NCBI GenBank assembly: GCA_044226685.1
Contig: JBGAGP010000028.1
Span: 1-39,670, forward strand
Direction of reading: 5' to 3'
From: Dongia_A sp044226685
GTDB taxonomy: Bacteria > Pseudomonadota > Alphaproteobacteria > Dongiales > Dongiaceae
Length of the DNA: 39,670 nt
The position numbers were made by a program, and so were the translations under genes. Shown here piece by piece: positions 7,609 to 16,046 of the stretch. Under the pieces are notes generated by a model that was given only the letters and a program-made list of their open reading frames with translations, was not told where the DNA came from and made no database searches. How positions within the stretch are numbered: the stretch's first letter is position 1; every line of letters starts with the position of its first letter.

Positions 7609-8265
7609 ATGTTCTCCTTCAAGTCCAAGCCCCTCGCCATTCCCAGCAAAGCCGAGGCCCTGCCCGGCCGGCCAAATCCCATTCCGGTGCCGTCCACCCA
7701 TTGGGTCAACGGCAACAGCATCAAGCCGCCTTTTCCTGCCGGCATGGAAACGGCCGTTTTCGGCCTGGGCTGCTTCTGGGGAGCCGAGCGCAAGTTCTGG
7801 CAGGCGCCGGGGGTCTATTCCACGGCGGTCGGCTATGCCGGCGGCCACACGCCCAACCCGACCTACCAGGAGGTCTGCACCGGCATGACCGGGCACAACG
7901 AGGTGGTGCTGGTCGTGTTCGACCCGCGCGCCATCAGTTATGAAGCCCTGCTGAAGATCTTCTGGGAAAGCCACAACCCGACCCAGGGCATGCGCCAGGG
8001 CAACGATGTCGGGACCCAGTACCGGTCCGGCATCTATGTCGCCAGCGTGGCGCAGCGCCAAGCGGCGGAGGCCAGCAAGGCCGCCTACCAGGCGCGCCTC
8101 AGTGCCTCCGGCCATGGCGCCATCACCACGGAAATCCTGGACGCGCCGGAATTCTACTACGCCGAGGACTATCACCAGCAGTATTTGGCTAAAAATCCCA
8201 ATGGCTACTGCGGGTTGGGTGGGACCGGGGTGAGCTGCCCGATCGGCGTGACGGCGATCACTTAG
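7609..8265 (+). CDS. msrA: peptide-methionine (S)-S-oxide reductase MsrA
   Basis: A 218-residue MsrA. The catalytic Cys55 sits in 'FGLGCFWGAERKFW', followed by VGYAGG and the conserved 'CTGMTGHNEVVLVVFDP' and 'NPTQGMRQGNDVGTQYRS' blocks. Two C-terminal cysteines (201, 210) are placed to act as recycling residues. It reduces methionine-S-sulfoxide, free or in proteins, using thioredoxin. The roughly 45-residue N-terminal extension before the catalytic core is typical of the longer MsrA class and lacks a signal peptide, so it is cytosolic. GGAGG lies upstream of the ATG. Monocistronic by appearance. Confidence 0.97.
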   Translation: MFSFKSKPLAIPSKAEALPGRPNPIPVPSTHWVNGNSIKPPFPAGMETAVFGLGCFWGAERKFWQAPGVYSTAVGYAGGHTPNPTYQEVCTGMTGHNEVVLVVFDPRAISYEALLKIFWESHNPTQGMRQGNDVGTQYRSGIYVASVAQRQAAEASKAAYQARLSASGHGAITTEILDAPEFYYAEDYHQQYLAKNPNGYCGLGGTGVSCPIGVTAIT

Positions 8266-8396
8266 GAGCGTTGTCACGGCTCGCGGGGCTGGCGCCCGGC
8301 CGCACAATCGCCTAGATCACTGATCGGGTGGATCGCCTCTTTACCGATTGCCAACGGAAATAGTCTCCGATACGGGCCATTCGGGATCGAAGGCGC

Positions 8397-8402
8397 TATA
8401 AT
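8397..8402 (+). promoter_or_regulatory. possible -10 element for the caspase-like gene
   Basis: A perfect TATAAT lies 40 bp before the ATG of the caspase-like gene, in the 176-bp spacer after msrA. I find no convincing -35 hexamer at 15-18 bp, so an activator or a non-housekeeping arrangement would be needed. Confidence 0.3.
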
Positions 8403-8441
8403 CCATCGGTCTTTCTGGGGATTGCGTCGCGGGAGGCGCAG

Positions 8442-10487
8442 ATGATTGCCCGGCACATCGTTGCCCGATCGGGGAAGTTCCTGGCCATTCTGGGTATCGC
8501 GCTGGTGGGGATTGCCCTGGCGACCCTATCAGGCGCGGCACCGGCGCTGGCCGATGCGCGCGTGGCCCTGGTCATCGGCAATGGTGACTACGGCGGCGAC
8601 CTGGGCAAGCTCAAGAACCCGACCAACGACGCGGCGTTGATGGCCGACACCCTGAAGGGTCTCGGCTTCGACGTGACCCTGGTCGAGGACGCCGACCAGA
8701 AGGAGATGAAGCGCGCCATCCGCGAATTCGGCCAGAAGCTGCGCGGCACCGGCGGCGATGGCATCGGCCTTTTCTTCTATGCCGGCCACGGCGTGCAGGT
8801 GGATGGCGAGAACTACCTGCTGCCGATCGGCGCGCAGATCGAGGCCGAGGGTGACGTGGAGCTGGAGGCGGTCTCCGCCACCAGCGTGCTGAGCCAGATG
8901 CAATACGCCGGCAACGCGGTGAACCTCGTTTTCCTCGATGCCTGCCGCAACAATCCGCTGACCCGCAATTTCCGCTCCGGCTCGCGCGGCCTGGCGCGGG
9001 TGGATGCGCCGCGTGGCAGCTTCGTCGGCTATTCGACGGCGCCCGGCGACGTTTCCGTCGACGGCAGCTTCGACAATTCGCCCTACACGCTGGCCCTGGT
9101 CGACGCGCTGAAGACGCCGGGCACCTCGATCGAGGAGGCACATCGCGCCGTCCGCGCCAAGGTGCTGGCCGCCACCAACCAGCGCCAGACGCCCTGGGAT
9201 TCCTCCTCGCTCACCGGCCCGGTGATCCTGGCCAAGGCGGCGGAGCCGGAAGCCCCGGCGGTGGCGGCGATCGAGCCCGCGCCGGCGGCCCCTGCCGCCA
9301 CCGGTGGCGGCAACCAGCAGGCCGAGCTGCTGTTCTGGGATTCGATCAAGAACAGCGACAATCCGGCGACCTTCGAGGCCTATCTGAAGCAGTTCCCCAA
9401 CGGCGTCTTCGCCGGCCTGGCCCAAGCCAAGGTCGACGAACTGAAGGCGAAGAGCGGCACCGCCACGACCACGGTGGAGCAGCAGGCCGCCGCCCAGGCC
9501 GAGGCCGAGAACGCGGCCTGGAGCGGCATCAAGGACAGCGACAATCCGGCGATGTTCGAGGCCTTCCTCAAGCAGTTCCCCAGCGGCACCTTCGCGCCGC
9601 TCGCCCAGGCCAAGCTCGACCAGCTGAAGGCCAAGCCGGTCGAGGTCGCCGCGGCCGAGCCGGCGCCCGCTCCGGCACCCGCGCCGGCGCCGGCGGAAAC
9701 GCAGAGCGCCGCGGTGGTGCAGCCGCCCAAAGAGGTCGAGATCGAGATCGAGGCGATGCAGGCGGTCTACGTGGCGAAGAAGTCAGCCAATGTGCGCGCC
9801 ACGCCCGATACCGGCGCCAAGGTTCTCGGCAAGCTGGCGGCCGACCAGGCGGTCGACGTGACCGGCCAGGTCGTCGGCAGCGATTGGCTCCGCGTTTCGC
9901 TGAAGGGCAAGGAGGGCTTCGTCAGCGCCTCGTTGATGGCGCGCTCCAGCGCCGAGGAAGTCGCCGCCTGGCAGGCGCTGAAGGGCAAGCCGAGCGAAGC
10001 CGGTGCCAAGAGCTTCCTCGGCCAGTATCCGGACGGCCCGTTCCAGCCCAAGGCCAAGGCACTCCTGGCCAAGCTGCAGCAGCCGGCCCAGCCCGCGGCG
10101 CCGGCCGAACCCGCGGTCGTCGCGGCGCCGGCCCAGGCACCCGCGCCGGCGGTGACCCAGCAGGCGGCCGTCACCCCGCCGCAGCCGGCCAAGAACGTGG
10201 TGCGCATCTCCAGCGCGCTGCGCGAAAAGGTCGAGCGCTACCTCAAGAACTCGGAATCCTTCGGCGGCTATTACCGTTTCCTGGCCGTCAACCAGTCCGG
10301 CGACAAGGTCGGCATGTCCAACTGCACCAAGCAGACGACCTGGGCGGTCGATGCCTGCGGCGGCGCCAGCAATCCGTACGAGGGCGCCAAGCGGGTCGCG
10401 ATCAAGGAATGCGGCGGACCAAGTTCCTGTCGCCTGATCTTCGAGGGCGCGAAAAAAATCGGCGATTTCGAGATCGAGTGGTATTAA
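8442..10487 (+). CDS. secreted caspase-fold (peptidase C14) protein with SH3-like domain
   Basis: 681 residues. A hydrophobic signal sequence ending near ALADA (residue about 38) suggests export. Residues 38-265 form a metacaspase-like p20 domain: 'RVALVIGNGDY', the catalytic His116 in FFYAGHGV and Cys168 in FLDACRNNP, then RGSFVGYSTAPG. An Ala/Pro-rich region follows with two repeats (about 299-337 and 360-398, pattern W..IK.SDNPA.FEA(Y/F)LKQFP.G.F) and a third diverged copy (about 510-546). A bacterial SH3-like domain (about 440-500, 'SANVRATPDTGAKVLGKL') lies between. The C-terminal 90 residues with four cysteines are unfamiliar to me. Family members process proteins in the cell envelope, but the target is unknown. 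GGGAGG precedes the ATG. Confidence 0.9.
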   Translation: MIARHIVARSGKFLAILGIALVGIALATLSGAAPALADARVALVIGNGDYGGDLGKLKNPTNDAALMADTLKGLGFDVTLVEDADQKEMKRAIREFGQKLRGTGGDGIGLFFYAGHGVQVDGENYLLPIGAQIEAEGDVELEAVSATSVLSQMQYAGNAVNLVFLDACRNNPLTRNFRSGSRGLARVDAPRGSFVGYSTAPGDVSVDGSFDNSPYTLALVDALKTPGTSIEEAHRAVRAKVLAATNQRQTPWDSSSLTGPVILAKAAEPEAPAVAAIEPAPAAPAATGGGNQQAELLFWDSIKNSDNPATFEAYLKQFPNGVFAGLAQAKVDELKAKSGTATTTVEQQAAAQAEAENAAWSGIKDSDNPAMFEAFLKQFPSGTFAPLAQAKLDQLKAKPVEVAAAEPAPAPAPAPAPAETQSAAVVQPPKEVEIEIEAMQAVYVAKKSANVRATPDTGAKVLGKLAADQAVDVTGQVVGSDWLRVSLKGKEGFVSASLMARSSAEEVAAWQALKGKPSEAGAKSFLGQYPDGPFQPKAKALLAKLQQPAQPAAPAEPAVVAAPAQAPAPAVTQQAAVTPPQPAKNVVRISSALREKVERYLKNSESFGGYYRFLAVNQSGDKVGMSNCTKQTTWAVDACGGASNPYEGAKRVAIKECGGPSSCRLIFEGAKKIGDFEIEWY

Positions 10488-10519
10488 GTCGCCCGACGGG
10501 TCAAACCTGACGGGCGGCC

Positions 10520-11608
10520 ATGCAAGCGGACACCTCTCTCGACGAACGCAAACCGGCGGCAGACCAGGCGGGAGTCTATGGCCTGCCCGCGCGCTGGTAC
10601 CATGAGCGCACAATCTACGAGGCGGAGCGTCGGCAGATTTTCGCCCGTGATTGGCAGCTGGTTTGCGCCGAGAGCGATATCCTGTCTCCTGGCGACTACG
10701 TGGCGACCGACATCGCCGGCTACCGCTTCTTCGTCATCCGCGATCGCGACGGTGCGCTGCGCGCCTATCACAATGTCTGCCCGCATCGCGCCTCGACCCT
10801 GCTGGATGCAGGGCAGGGCCATTGCGACCTGCTGCGCTGCCGCTATCACGGCTGGGTCTTCGACAGCGCCGGCAACCTGCGCCGGGCGCCCGATTTCGGC
10901 GAGGCCGCGTGGTTCCGCAAGGAGGATCACGGGCTGAAGGCGATCCGCGTCGAAAGCTGGCGCGGCCTCGTCTTCGTCAATTTCGATCATGCGGCATTGC
11001 CGCTGGCCGAGGCGCTGGGCAGCCTGCCGGAGACGGTGAAGGACTATCCGATCGAAAGCTTCACCAAGATCCGCCAGGTCGAGTTCGAGATGAACTGCAA
11101 CTGGAAGACCTACACCGACAACTTCGTCGAGGGCTACCACATCCCGGGCATCCACCCATCCTTCCACGACGTCATCGATTTCAGCAGGTTCCAGACCACC
11201 CACGCCGAAGCGCTGGTGATCATGACCGCGCCGCAGAAAAGCGGGTCGATCTATGGCGGCATGTGGCTGTGGGGCTGGCCGAACTACACGCTGTCGGTCT
11301 ATCCGACCGGCATGAACTGCTCACGCATCGTGCCGCTGGACGAGAAGCGCACGCGCCTCGTCTACAGCTTCTTCTTCAAGGACGCGAGCGACAGCGCGCG
11401 GGCCGCGAACGAGGCCACCATCGAAACCAACTGCGCCATCGTGCGCGAGGATTTCGGCATCTGCGAGCATGCCCAGGGCAACCTCGATGGCGGCATCTTC
11501 AGCCGTGGCCCGCTGAGCCCGAAGCACGAGGCCGGCGTGCGCTATTTCCACGACGGCATCCGCCGGGCGCTGGGCCGCGAGGGAATCGACGAGGCGGAGT
11601 GGCTGTAG
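10520..11608 (+). CDS. Rieske non-haem iron oxygenase, alpha subunit, quaternary-amine type
   Basis: 362 residues. The Rieske [2Fe-2S] site is C87-x-H89 ... C107-x2-H110 (CPHR ... CRYHGW). The mononuclear iron site is in 'TDNFVEGYHIPGIHP' with His207 and His212, and Asp311 in EDFGICEHAQ. The residue bridging the two centres is Glu204, placed as E-x2-H-x4-H. As I recall, carnitine monooxygenase CntA uses Glu there where most ring-hydroxylating dioxygenases have Asp, so demethylation or oxidation of a quaternary amine is more likely than arene attack. No reductase partner is adjacent. It starts 32 bp after the caspase gene, with a weak ribosome site, and converges on the ABC operon. Confidence 0.88.
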   Translation: MQADTSLDERKPAADQAGVYGLPARWYHERTIYEAERRQIFARDWQLVCAESDILSPGDYVATDIAGYRFFVIRDRDGALRAYHNVCPHRASTLLDAGQGHCDLLRCRYHGWVFDSAGNLRRAPDFGEAAWFRKEDHGLKAIRVESWRGLVFVNFDHAALPLAEALGSLPETVKDYPIESFTKIRQVEFEMNCNWKTYTDNFVEGYHIPGIHPSFHDVIDFSRFQTTHAEALVIMTAPQKSGSIYGGMWLWGWPNYTLSVYPTGMNCSRIVPLDEKRTRLVYSFFFKDASDSARAANEATIETNCAIVREDFGICEHAQGNLDGGIFSRGPLSPKHEAGVRYFHDGIRRALGREGIDEAEWL

Positions 11609-11623
11609 CGATCCTGGCATCGC

Positions 11624-13711
11624 TCAGCCGATGGTGATCACCGGCTCCATCTTCGCCAGCACGTCGTCGGACAGCCAGCACAGCATCTTGTGACCCTGCC
11701 CCAGGTCGTGCACCGGCGGCACTTCCTTCTCGCAGCGGCCGTCGGGAACCTGGCTCTTGTAACGGCAGCGGGTCTGGAACGGGCAGCCGGTGGGCGGATT
11801 CATCGCGGACGGAATCTCGCCTTCCAGGACGATGTGCTTCTTCACCACGCTGGTGTCGGCGATCGGGATCGCGGACAGCAGCGCCTCGGTGTAGGGATGG
11901 TACGGCGCCGAGAATATCTGGTCGGTGCTGCCCTGTTCCACGATATAGCCGAGATACATGACGATGACGCGGTCGGCGATGTAGCGCACGACGGAGAGGT
12001 CGTGGCTGATGAACAGCATCGTCGTCTTGTTCTTCCGCTGGATATCCATCAGCAGCTCGGTGACGGCCGCCTGCACCGAGACGTCGAGGGCGGAGACCGG
12101 CTCGTCCGCCACCACCACCTTGGCGTTGCCGGCAAAGGCGCGGGCGACGCCGATGCGCTGCTTCTGCCCGCCCGACAGCTGACGCGGCTTGCGATGCTCG
12201 AAGGCGCGCGGCAGCTTCACGAGGTCGAGCAGCTCCAGCATGCGCTGGCGGCGCTGCTCGACGTTGTCGCCGACCTTGAACATCTCCAGGGTTCGGATGA
12301 TCTGCGACCCGACGGTGTGGCTGGGATTCAGGGTGTCGAATGGGTTCTGGAACACCATCTGGATCGACGAGACGGTCTGCACGTCGCGCATCTCGACGCC
12401 GGTCGACTGGATCTCCTTGTCGCCGAGCTTGATGCTCCCGGCGCTGGCGGTCTCCAGGCCCAGCAGCACCTTGGCAAGGGTCGACTTGCCGCAGCCGGAT
12501 TCGCCGACGATCGCCACGGTTTCGGATTCGCGCGCCTCGAAACTGATGGTCTCGTTCGCCTTCACGACGCGGGACTCGGCGCCGCCGAACACCTCGTTGG
12601 CGGCGACCCGGTAGTATTTCCTGAGATCGTCGATGCGCAGCACCGGCGCGCCGGGCTTCACCGGCTCGCTGGCGGCCTTGGTGCCCTCCGGGGTCTTTGC
12701 CCAGTCGATGTCGTTGAACCTGACGCAGCGGCTGAAATGGTTGTCGTGGCCGGCGACCGGGATCATCGGGATGTCAGCGGCATCGCACACGCCCTTCACG
12801 AAGTGATGGCAGCGCGGACCGAAATTGCAACCCTGCGGCCGTTCGTGCGGCAGCGGCAACTGCCCCGGGATGGCGATGAGCGGCCGCTTGTTCTTGTCGG
12901 CGCCGGGCAAGGGGATCGAGCGGAACAGGCCCTGGGTGTAGGGATGCCGCATGCGGTCGAACACGTCCTTGACCGACCCGGTCTCGACCGCCTCGCCGGA
13001 ATACATCACGGTAATGCGGTCGCAGGTCTCCAGGATGAGGCCCAGATTGTGCGACACGAAGATCATCGAGGTGCCGTACTTCTCGCCGAGACCTTTCACA
13101 AGGTCGACGATGCCGGCCTCGACGGTCACGTCGAGTGCGGTGGTCGGTTCGTCAAGCAGCAGCAGCGCCGGCTTGGACAGCAGCGCCATCGCGATCACGA
13201 TGCGCTGCTGCTGGCCGCCGGACAGCTGGTGCGGATAGGAGCGCATCATGCGCTCCGGGTCGGGCAGGCGCACCGCCTTCAGCATCTCGATCGAGCGGCT
13301 GCGCGCCTCTTCCTTGCTGACCTTTTCGTGGATCAGCGGCACTTCCATGAGCTGCTTGCCGACCTTCATGGCCGGATTTAGGCTCGCCATCGGCTCCTGG
13401 TAGATCATCGCGATCTTGGAACCGCGCAGGTTGCGGAGCTCCTCCTCCGACATCTCGCCCATGTCGCGGCCCTGGAACTTGATGCGGCCGCCGACGATCC
13501 TTCCGATGTTGGAGAGGTCGCGCATGATGCCGAGCGCGACCGTCGACTTGCCGCAGCCGGATTCGCCGACGATGCCCATGGCCTCGCCCGGCATCACGGT
13601 GCAGGAGAAATCCATCACCGCCGGGATCTCGAATGCACGCGTGAAGAACGAGATGAAGAGATTCTCGATCTCCAGGATCGGCACGGTCTTTTGCGCGACG
13701 CCGTCGTCCAT
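11624..13711 (-). CDS. peptide/opine-type ABC importer, double-domain ATPase (DppD-DppF fusion)
   Basis: 695 residues with two complete ATPase halves. Each has a Walker A GESGCGKST (about residues 49-57 and again near 405), an ABC signature (LSGGQQQR; LSGGQKQR) and Walker B (LLLDEPTTALD; VVADEPVSALD). Each half ends with the oligopeptide-transporter C-terminal domain and its cysteines, for example GCPFQTRCRY. Most dipeptide/oligopeptide importers encode the halves separately; fusion is known in alphaproteobacteria. It energises import by the two adjacent permeases. Last gene of the leftward operon, 14 bp after the permease gene, with GGAGG before the ATG. Confidence 0.95.
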   Translation of the reverse strand: MDDGVAQKTVPILEIENLFISFFTRAFEIPAVMDFSCTVMPGEAMGIVGESGCGKSTVALGIMRDLSNIGRIVGGRIKFQGRDMGEMSEEELRNLRGSKIAMIYQEPMASLNPAMKVGKQLMEVPLIHEKVSKEEARSRSIEMLKAVRLPDPERMMRSYPHQLSGGQQQRIVIAMALLSKPALLLLDEPTTALDVTVEAGIVDLVKGLGEKYGTSMIFVSHNLGLILETCDRITVMYSGEAVETGSVKDVFDRMRHPYTQGLFRSIPLPGADKNKRPLIAIPGQLPLPHERPQGCNFGPRCHHFVKGVCDAADIPMIPVAGHDNHFSRCVRFNDIDWAKTPEGTKAASEPVKPGAPVLRIDDLRKYYRVAANEVFGGAESRVVKANETISFEARESETVAIVGESGCGKSTLAKVLLGLETASAGSIKLGDKEIQSTGVEMRDVQTVSSIQMVFQNPFDTLNPSHTVGSQIIRTLEMFKVGDNVEQRRQRMLELLDLVKLPRAFEHRKPRQLSGGQKQRIGVARAFAGNAKVVVADEPVSALDVSVQAAVTELLMDIQRKNKTTMLFISHDLSVVRYIADRVIVMYLGYIVEQGSTDQIFSAPYHPYTEALLSAIPIADTSVVKKHIVLEGEIPSAMNPPTGCPFQTRCRYKSQVPDGRCEKEVPPVHDLGQGHKMLCWLSDDVLAKMEPVITIG

Positions 13712-13725
13712 GGTACCTCCGGTCC

Positions 13726-14883
13726 TCAGTCCTTCATCGATTGCTCGCGCATCGAATCCGCCAGCAGGTTAAGCCCCAGCACCAGCGACATGAGCGCGAT
13801 CGCCGGCGTCAGCGCCTGCCAATAATAGAGGCGGAGCTGCACCACCACGCTGCCGTCCTTGATCGTGGTGCCCCAGTCCGGGCTCTCCGGCCCCATGCCG
13901 AGGCCGAAGAAGCCGAGGGTGCCGAGCAGGATGGTGGTATAGCCGATGCGCAGGCAGGTATCGACGATCAGCGGGCCGCGGGCGTTCGGCAGCATCTCCC
14001 ACAGCATGATGTACCACGGCCGCTCGCCGCGGGTCTGCGCGGCGGCGACATAGTCGCGGGTCTTGATGTCCAAGGCGAGCCCGCGCACGATGCGGAACAC
14101 GCCCGGGCTCGAGGCGAACACCACCGCGACGAAGATGTTGAGCTCGTTCGGGGAGATCGAGACGATGTCGAGCGGGTCGGCGTCGAACACCAGCCCGGAA
14201 TAGATCCAGCCGCCCAGCACCAGCGTGACGGCGAGCAGGATGTAGAGCCGCTCGGGCCGGCCTTTGTACCGTGTATAGAACAGGGTGCAGAAGAACACGA
14301 TCGGCACCAGGAACAGGACTCCCGCCATCGCGTACGGCACCGCCGTTTCCATGATGCCCGGCGTCACCAGCAGGTAGAACAGCAGGATGACCGGGAAGGC
14401 GAGCACCAGGTTGGCGAGGAACGACAGCACCTGGTCGACGCGCCCGCCGAAATAGCCCGCCGGCAGGCCGAGCGTGATGCCGACCAGCAGGGCGATCAGG
14501 GTGGCGGCGGGCGCGATGGTCAGCACGATGCGCGCGCCATAGACCACGCGGCTGAAGACGTCGCGCGCCAGCTGGTCGCCGCCGAGCAGGAAGACCATGG
14601 CGTTTTCCGGATCGATCGCGCCCGGCACCGCGTTCTTCATGACCGCGATCTGCACCCGCGGGTCCAAGGGCGCGATCCAGTGGGCGAACAAGGCGGTGAA
14701 CAGCCAGAAGGCGCAGATGAGGACGCCGGCGATGCCGACCGCGCTGTCGAACAGATGGCCGAGCAGGCCGAGCCGGCGCTTCCACTTCACGATGCAAAAG
14801 ACCAGCACGGCAAGCGCGATCCAGACCGGCCAGAACCGCACGATGATGCCAGTGACGATGCCGAAGATGCCGACCGACTCCAT
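13726..14883 (-). CDS. peptide/opine-type ABC importer permease (DppC-like)
   Basis: 385 residues, longer than the usual 280-300 of DppC proteins. An extra pair of N-terminal membrane segments and an insertion near residues 175-245 account for the difference. The conserved BPD-transport core is present: 'GGDQLARDVFSRVVYGARI' before the transmembrane domain, and the EAA loop 'DYVAAAQTRGERPWYIM' contacting the ATPase. It ends LLADSMREQ, as is usual for the family. It pairs with the DppB-like permease, whose stop codon lies 9 bp upstream of this start. Confidence 0.93.
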   Translation of the reverse strand: MESVGIFGIVTGIIVRFWPVWIALAVLVFCIVKWKRRLGLLGHLFDSAVGIAGVLICAFWLFTALFAHWIAPLDPRVQIAVMKNAVPGAIDPENAMVFLLGGDQLARDVFSRVVYGARIVLTIAPAATLIALLVGITLGLPAGYFGGRVDQVLSFLANLVLAFPVILLFYLLVTPGIMETAVPYAMAGVLFLVPIVFFCTLFYTRYKGRPERLYILLAVTLVLGGWIYSGLVFDADPLDIVSISPNELNIFVAVVFASSPGVFRIVRGLALDIKTRDYVAAAQTRGERPWYIMLWEMLPNARGPLIVDTCLRIGYTTILLGTLGFFGLGMGPESPDWGTTIKDGSVVVQLRLYYWQALTPAIALMSLVLGLNLLADSMREQSMKD

Positions 14884-14892
14884 GCCAGGTTC

Positions 14893-15930
14893 CTATGAAA
14901 CGCGGATGCGCGGATTGAGGAAAGCGTAGCCGACGTCGGAGATGAGCTGGGTCAGCAGCACCAGCACGACCGAGATGAGGCCACAGGCCAGGACCAGGTC
15001 GATGTCATTGTTGGAGGCGGCCTGCACCAGCAGCCAGCCGAAGCCCTTGTAGTTGAAGATCGATTCGACCACCACGACGCCGGTCAGCATCCACGGGAAC
15101 TGCAGCATGATGACGGTGAAGGGCGCGATCAAGGCATTGCGCAAGGCGTGCTTCATCACCACCGCGCCGAAGCCGAGGCCCTTGAGCCGCGCGGTGCGGA
15201 TGTATTGCGCCGTCATCACCTCGGCCATCGAGGCCCGGGTCATGCGCGCGATGTAGCCGATGCCGTAGATCGCCATGCTCATGACCGGCAGCGTGAAATT
15301 GGTGAAGGTGAAGCCCTTGGTGAGGGCGGTCGCCGCCGAGCCGTTGAGAATGCCGAGCCACGAGGCGAACACGGCCGTGAAGATGATGCCGGAGACGTAT
15401 TCCGGCGTCGCGGTGGAGACGATCGAGGCGACCGACAGGCCGCGGTCCAGCTTCGAGCCTTCGCGCATGCCGGCGAGGACGCCGATCAGCAGCGCCACCG
15501 GCACCATGACAATGGTGACCCAGAACATCAGGATCCCGGTCGCCTTCAACGCCTCGGGCAGGCGCTCGGCCACCGGAGTGCGGAACGCGGTGGAGCAGCC
15601 GAAATCGCCCTGCAGCACGCCGGAAAACCGCGATTCCGCCGGCTCGTTGCAGTAGCGGAAGCGCGGCACCGTCTCGCCGGTCGTCGGATCCTTCACCGGT
15701 TCCTTCGGCCAGACGCCGACCCAGCGGCCGAACTGCAGGGCAAAATTGTCGCGATAGCCGTTGCGCTGCAGCCAGTTTTCCAGGTCCTGGTCGCTGGCCC
15801 GCATCTCCGTCTGGAAGATGGCGAGCTTGCGGAGGTTGGGATCCAGATTGACGAAGAAAAAAACGACGAGGCTGAGGCTCAGCATCGTCAGAAGCATAAC
15901 GCCGAGGCGTCGGATCAGAAATCGGAGCAT
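14893..15930 (-). CDS. peptide/opine-type ABC importer permease (DppB-like)
   Basis: 345 residues beginning with the family's N-terminal membrane helix (LRFLIRRLGVMLLTML) and a periplasmic loop. The core transmembrane domain and EAA loop ('AEVMTAQYIRTARLKGLG') are intact, and the C-terminus has 'FNYKGFGWLLVQAASNNDIDLV'. It forms the translocation pore with the DppC-like subunit. Second gene of the operon, separated from the binding-protein gene by 116 bp that hold a strong stem-loop, an arrangement that commonly lets the binding protein be made in excess. Confidence 0.94.
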   Translation of the reverse strand: MLRFLIRRLGVMLLTMLSLSLVVFFFVNLDPNLRKLAIFQTEMRASDQDLENWLQRNGYRDNFALQFGRWVGVWPKEPVKDPTTGETVPRFRYCNEPAESRFSGVLQGDFGCSTAFRTPVAERLPEALKATGILMFWVTIVMVPVALLIGVLAGMREGSKLDRGLSVASIVSTATPEYVSGIIFTAVFASWLGILNGSAATALTKGFTFTNFTLPVMSMAIYGIGYIARMTRASMAEVMTAQYIRTARLKGLGFGAVVMKHALRNALIAPFTVIMLQFPWMLTGVVVVESIFNYKGFGWLLVQAASNNDIDLVLACGLISVVLVLLTQLISDVGYAFLNPRIRVS

Positions 15931-16007
15931 AGCGATCCTCTATGCCGGTGGCCGGCGGCGCCTCGCCTTTGCGGTGTCGTCCCCGGGAATGCCCCGGGCG
16001 GTAAAGG

Positions 16008-16033
16008 CCGGGAGGGGTGGCGACCCCTCCCGG
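16008..16033 (-). terminator. intercistronic stem-loop between binding protein and permease genes
   Basis: A perfect 11-bp stem (16008-16018 with 16023-16033, CCGGGAGGGGT/ACCCCTCCCGG) with a 4-base loop, 14 bp past the binding-protein stop. No long T run follows on the minus strand, so it is better read as a partial terminator or 3'-end protector that raises binding-protein mRNA relative to the downstream genes. Confidence 0.65.
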
Positions 16034-16046
16034 TACTCGAGCGGGC

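Noticed and set aside
11690..13381. 563-codon plus-strand frame antisense to the ABC ATPase
   Set aside because: Walker and signature motifs are all on the minus strand; the plus frame has no recognisable domain.
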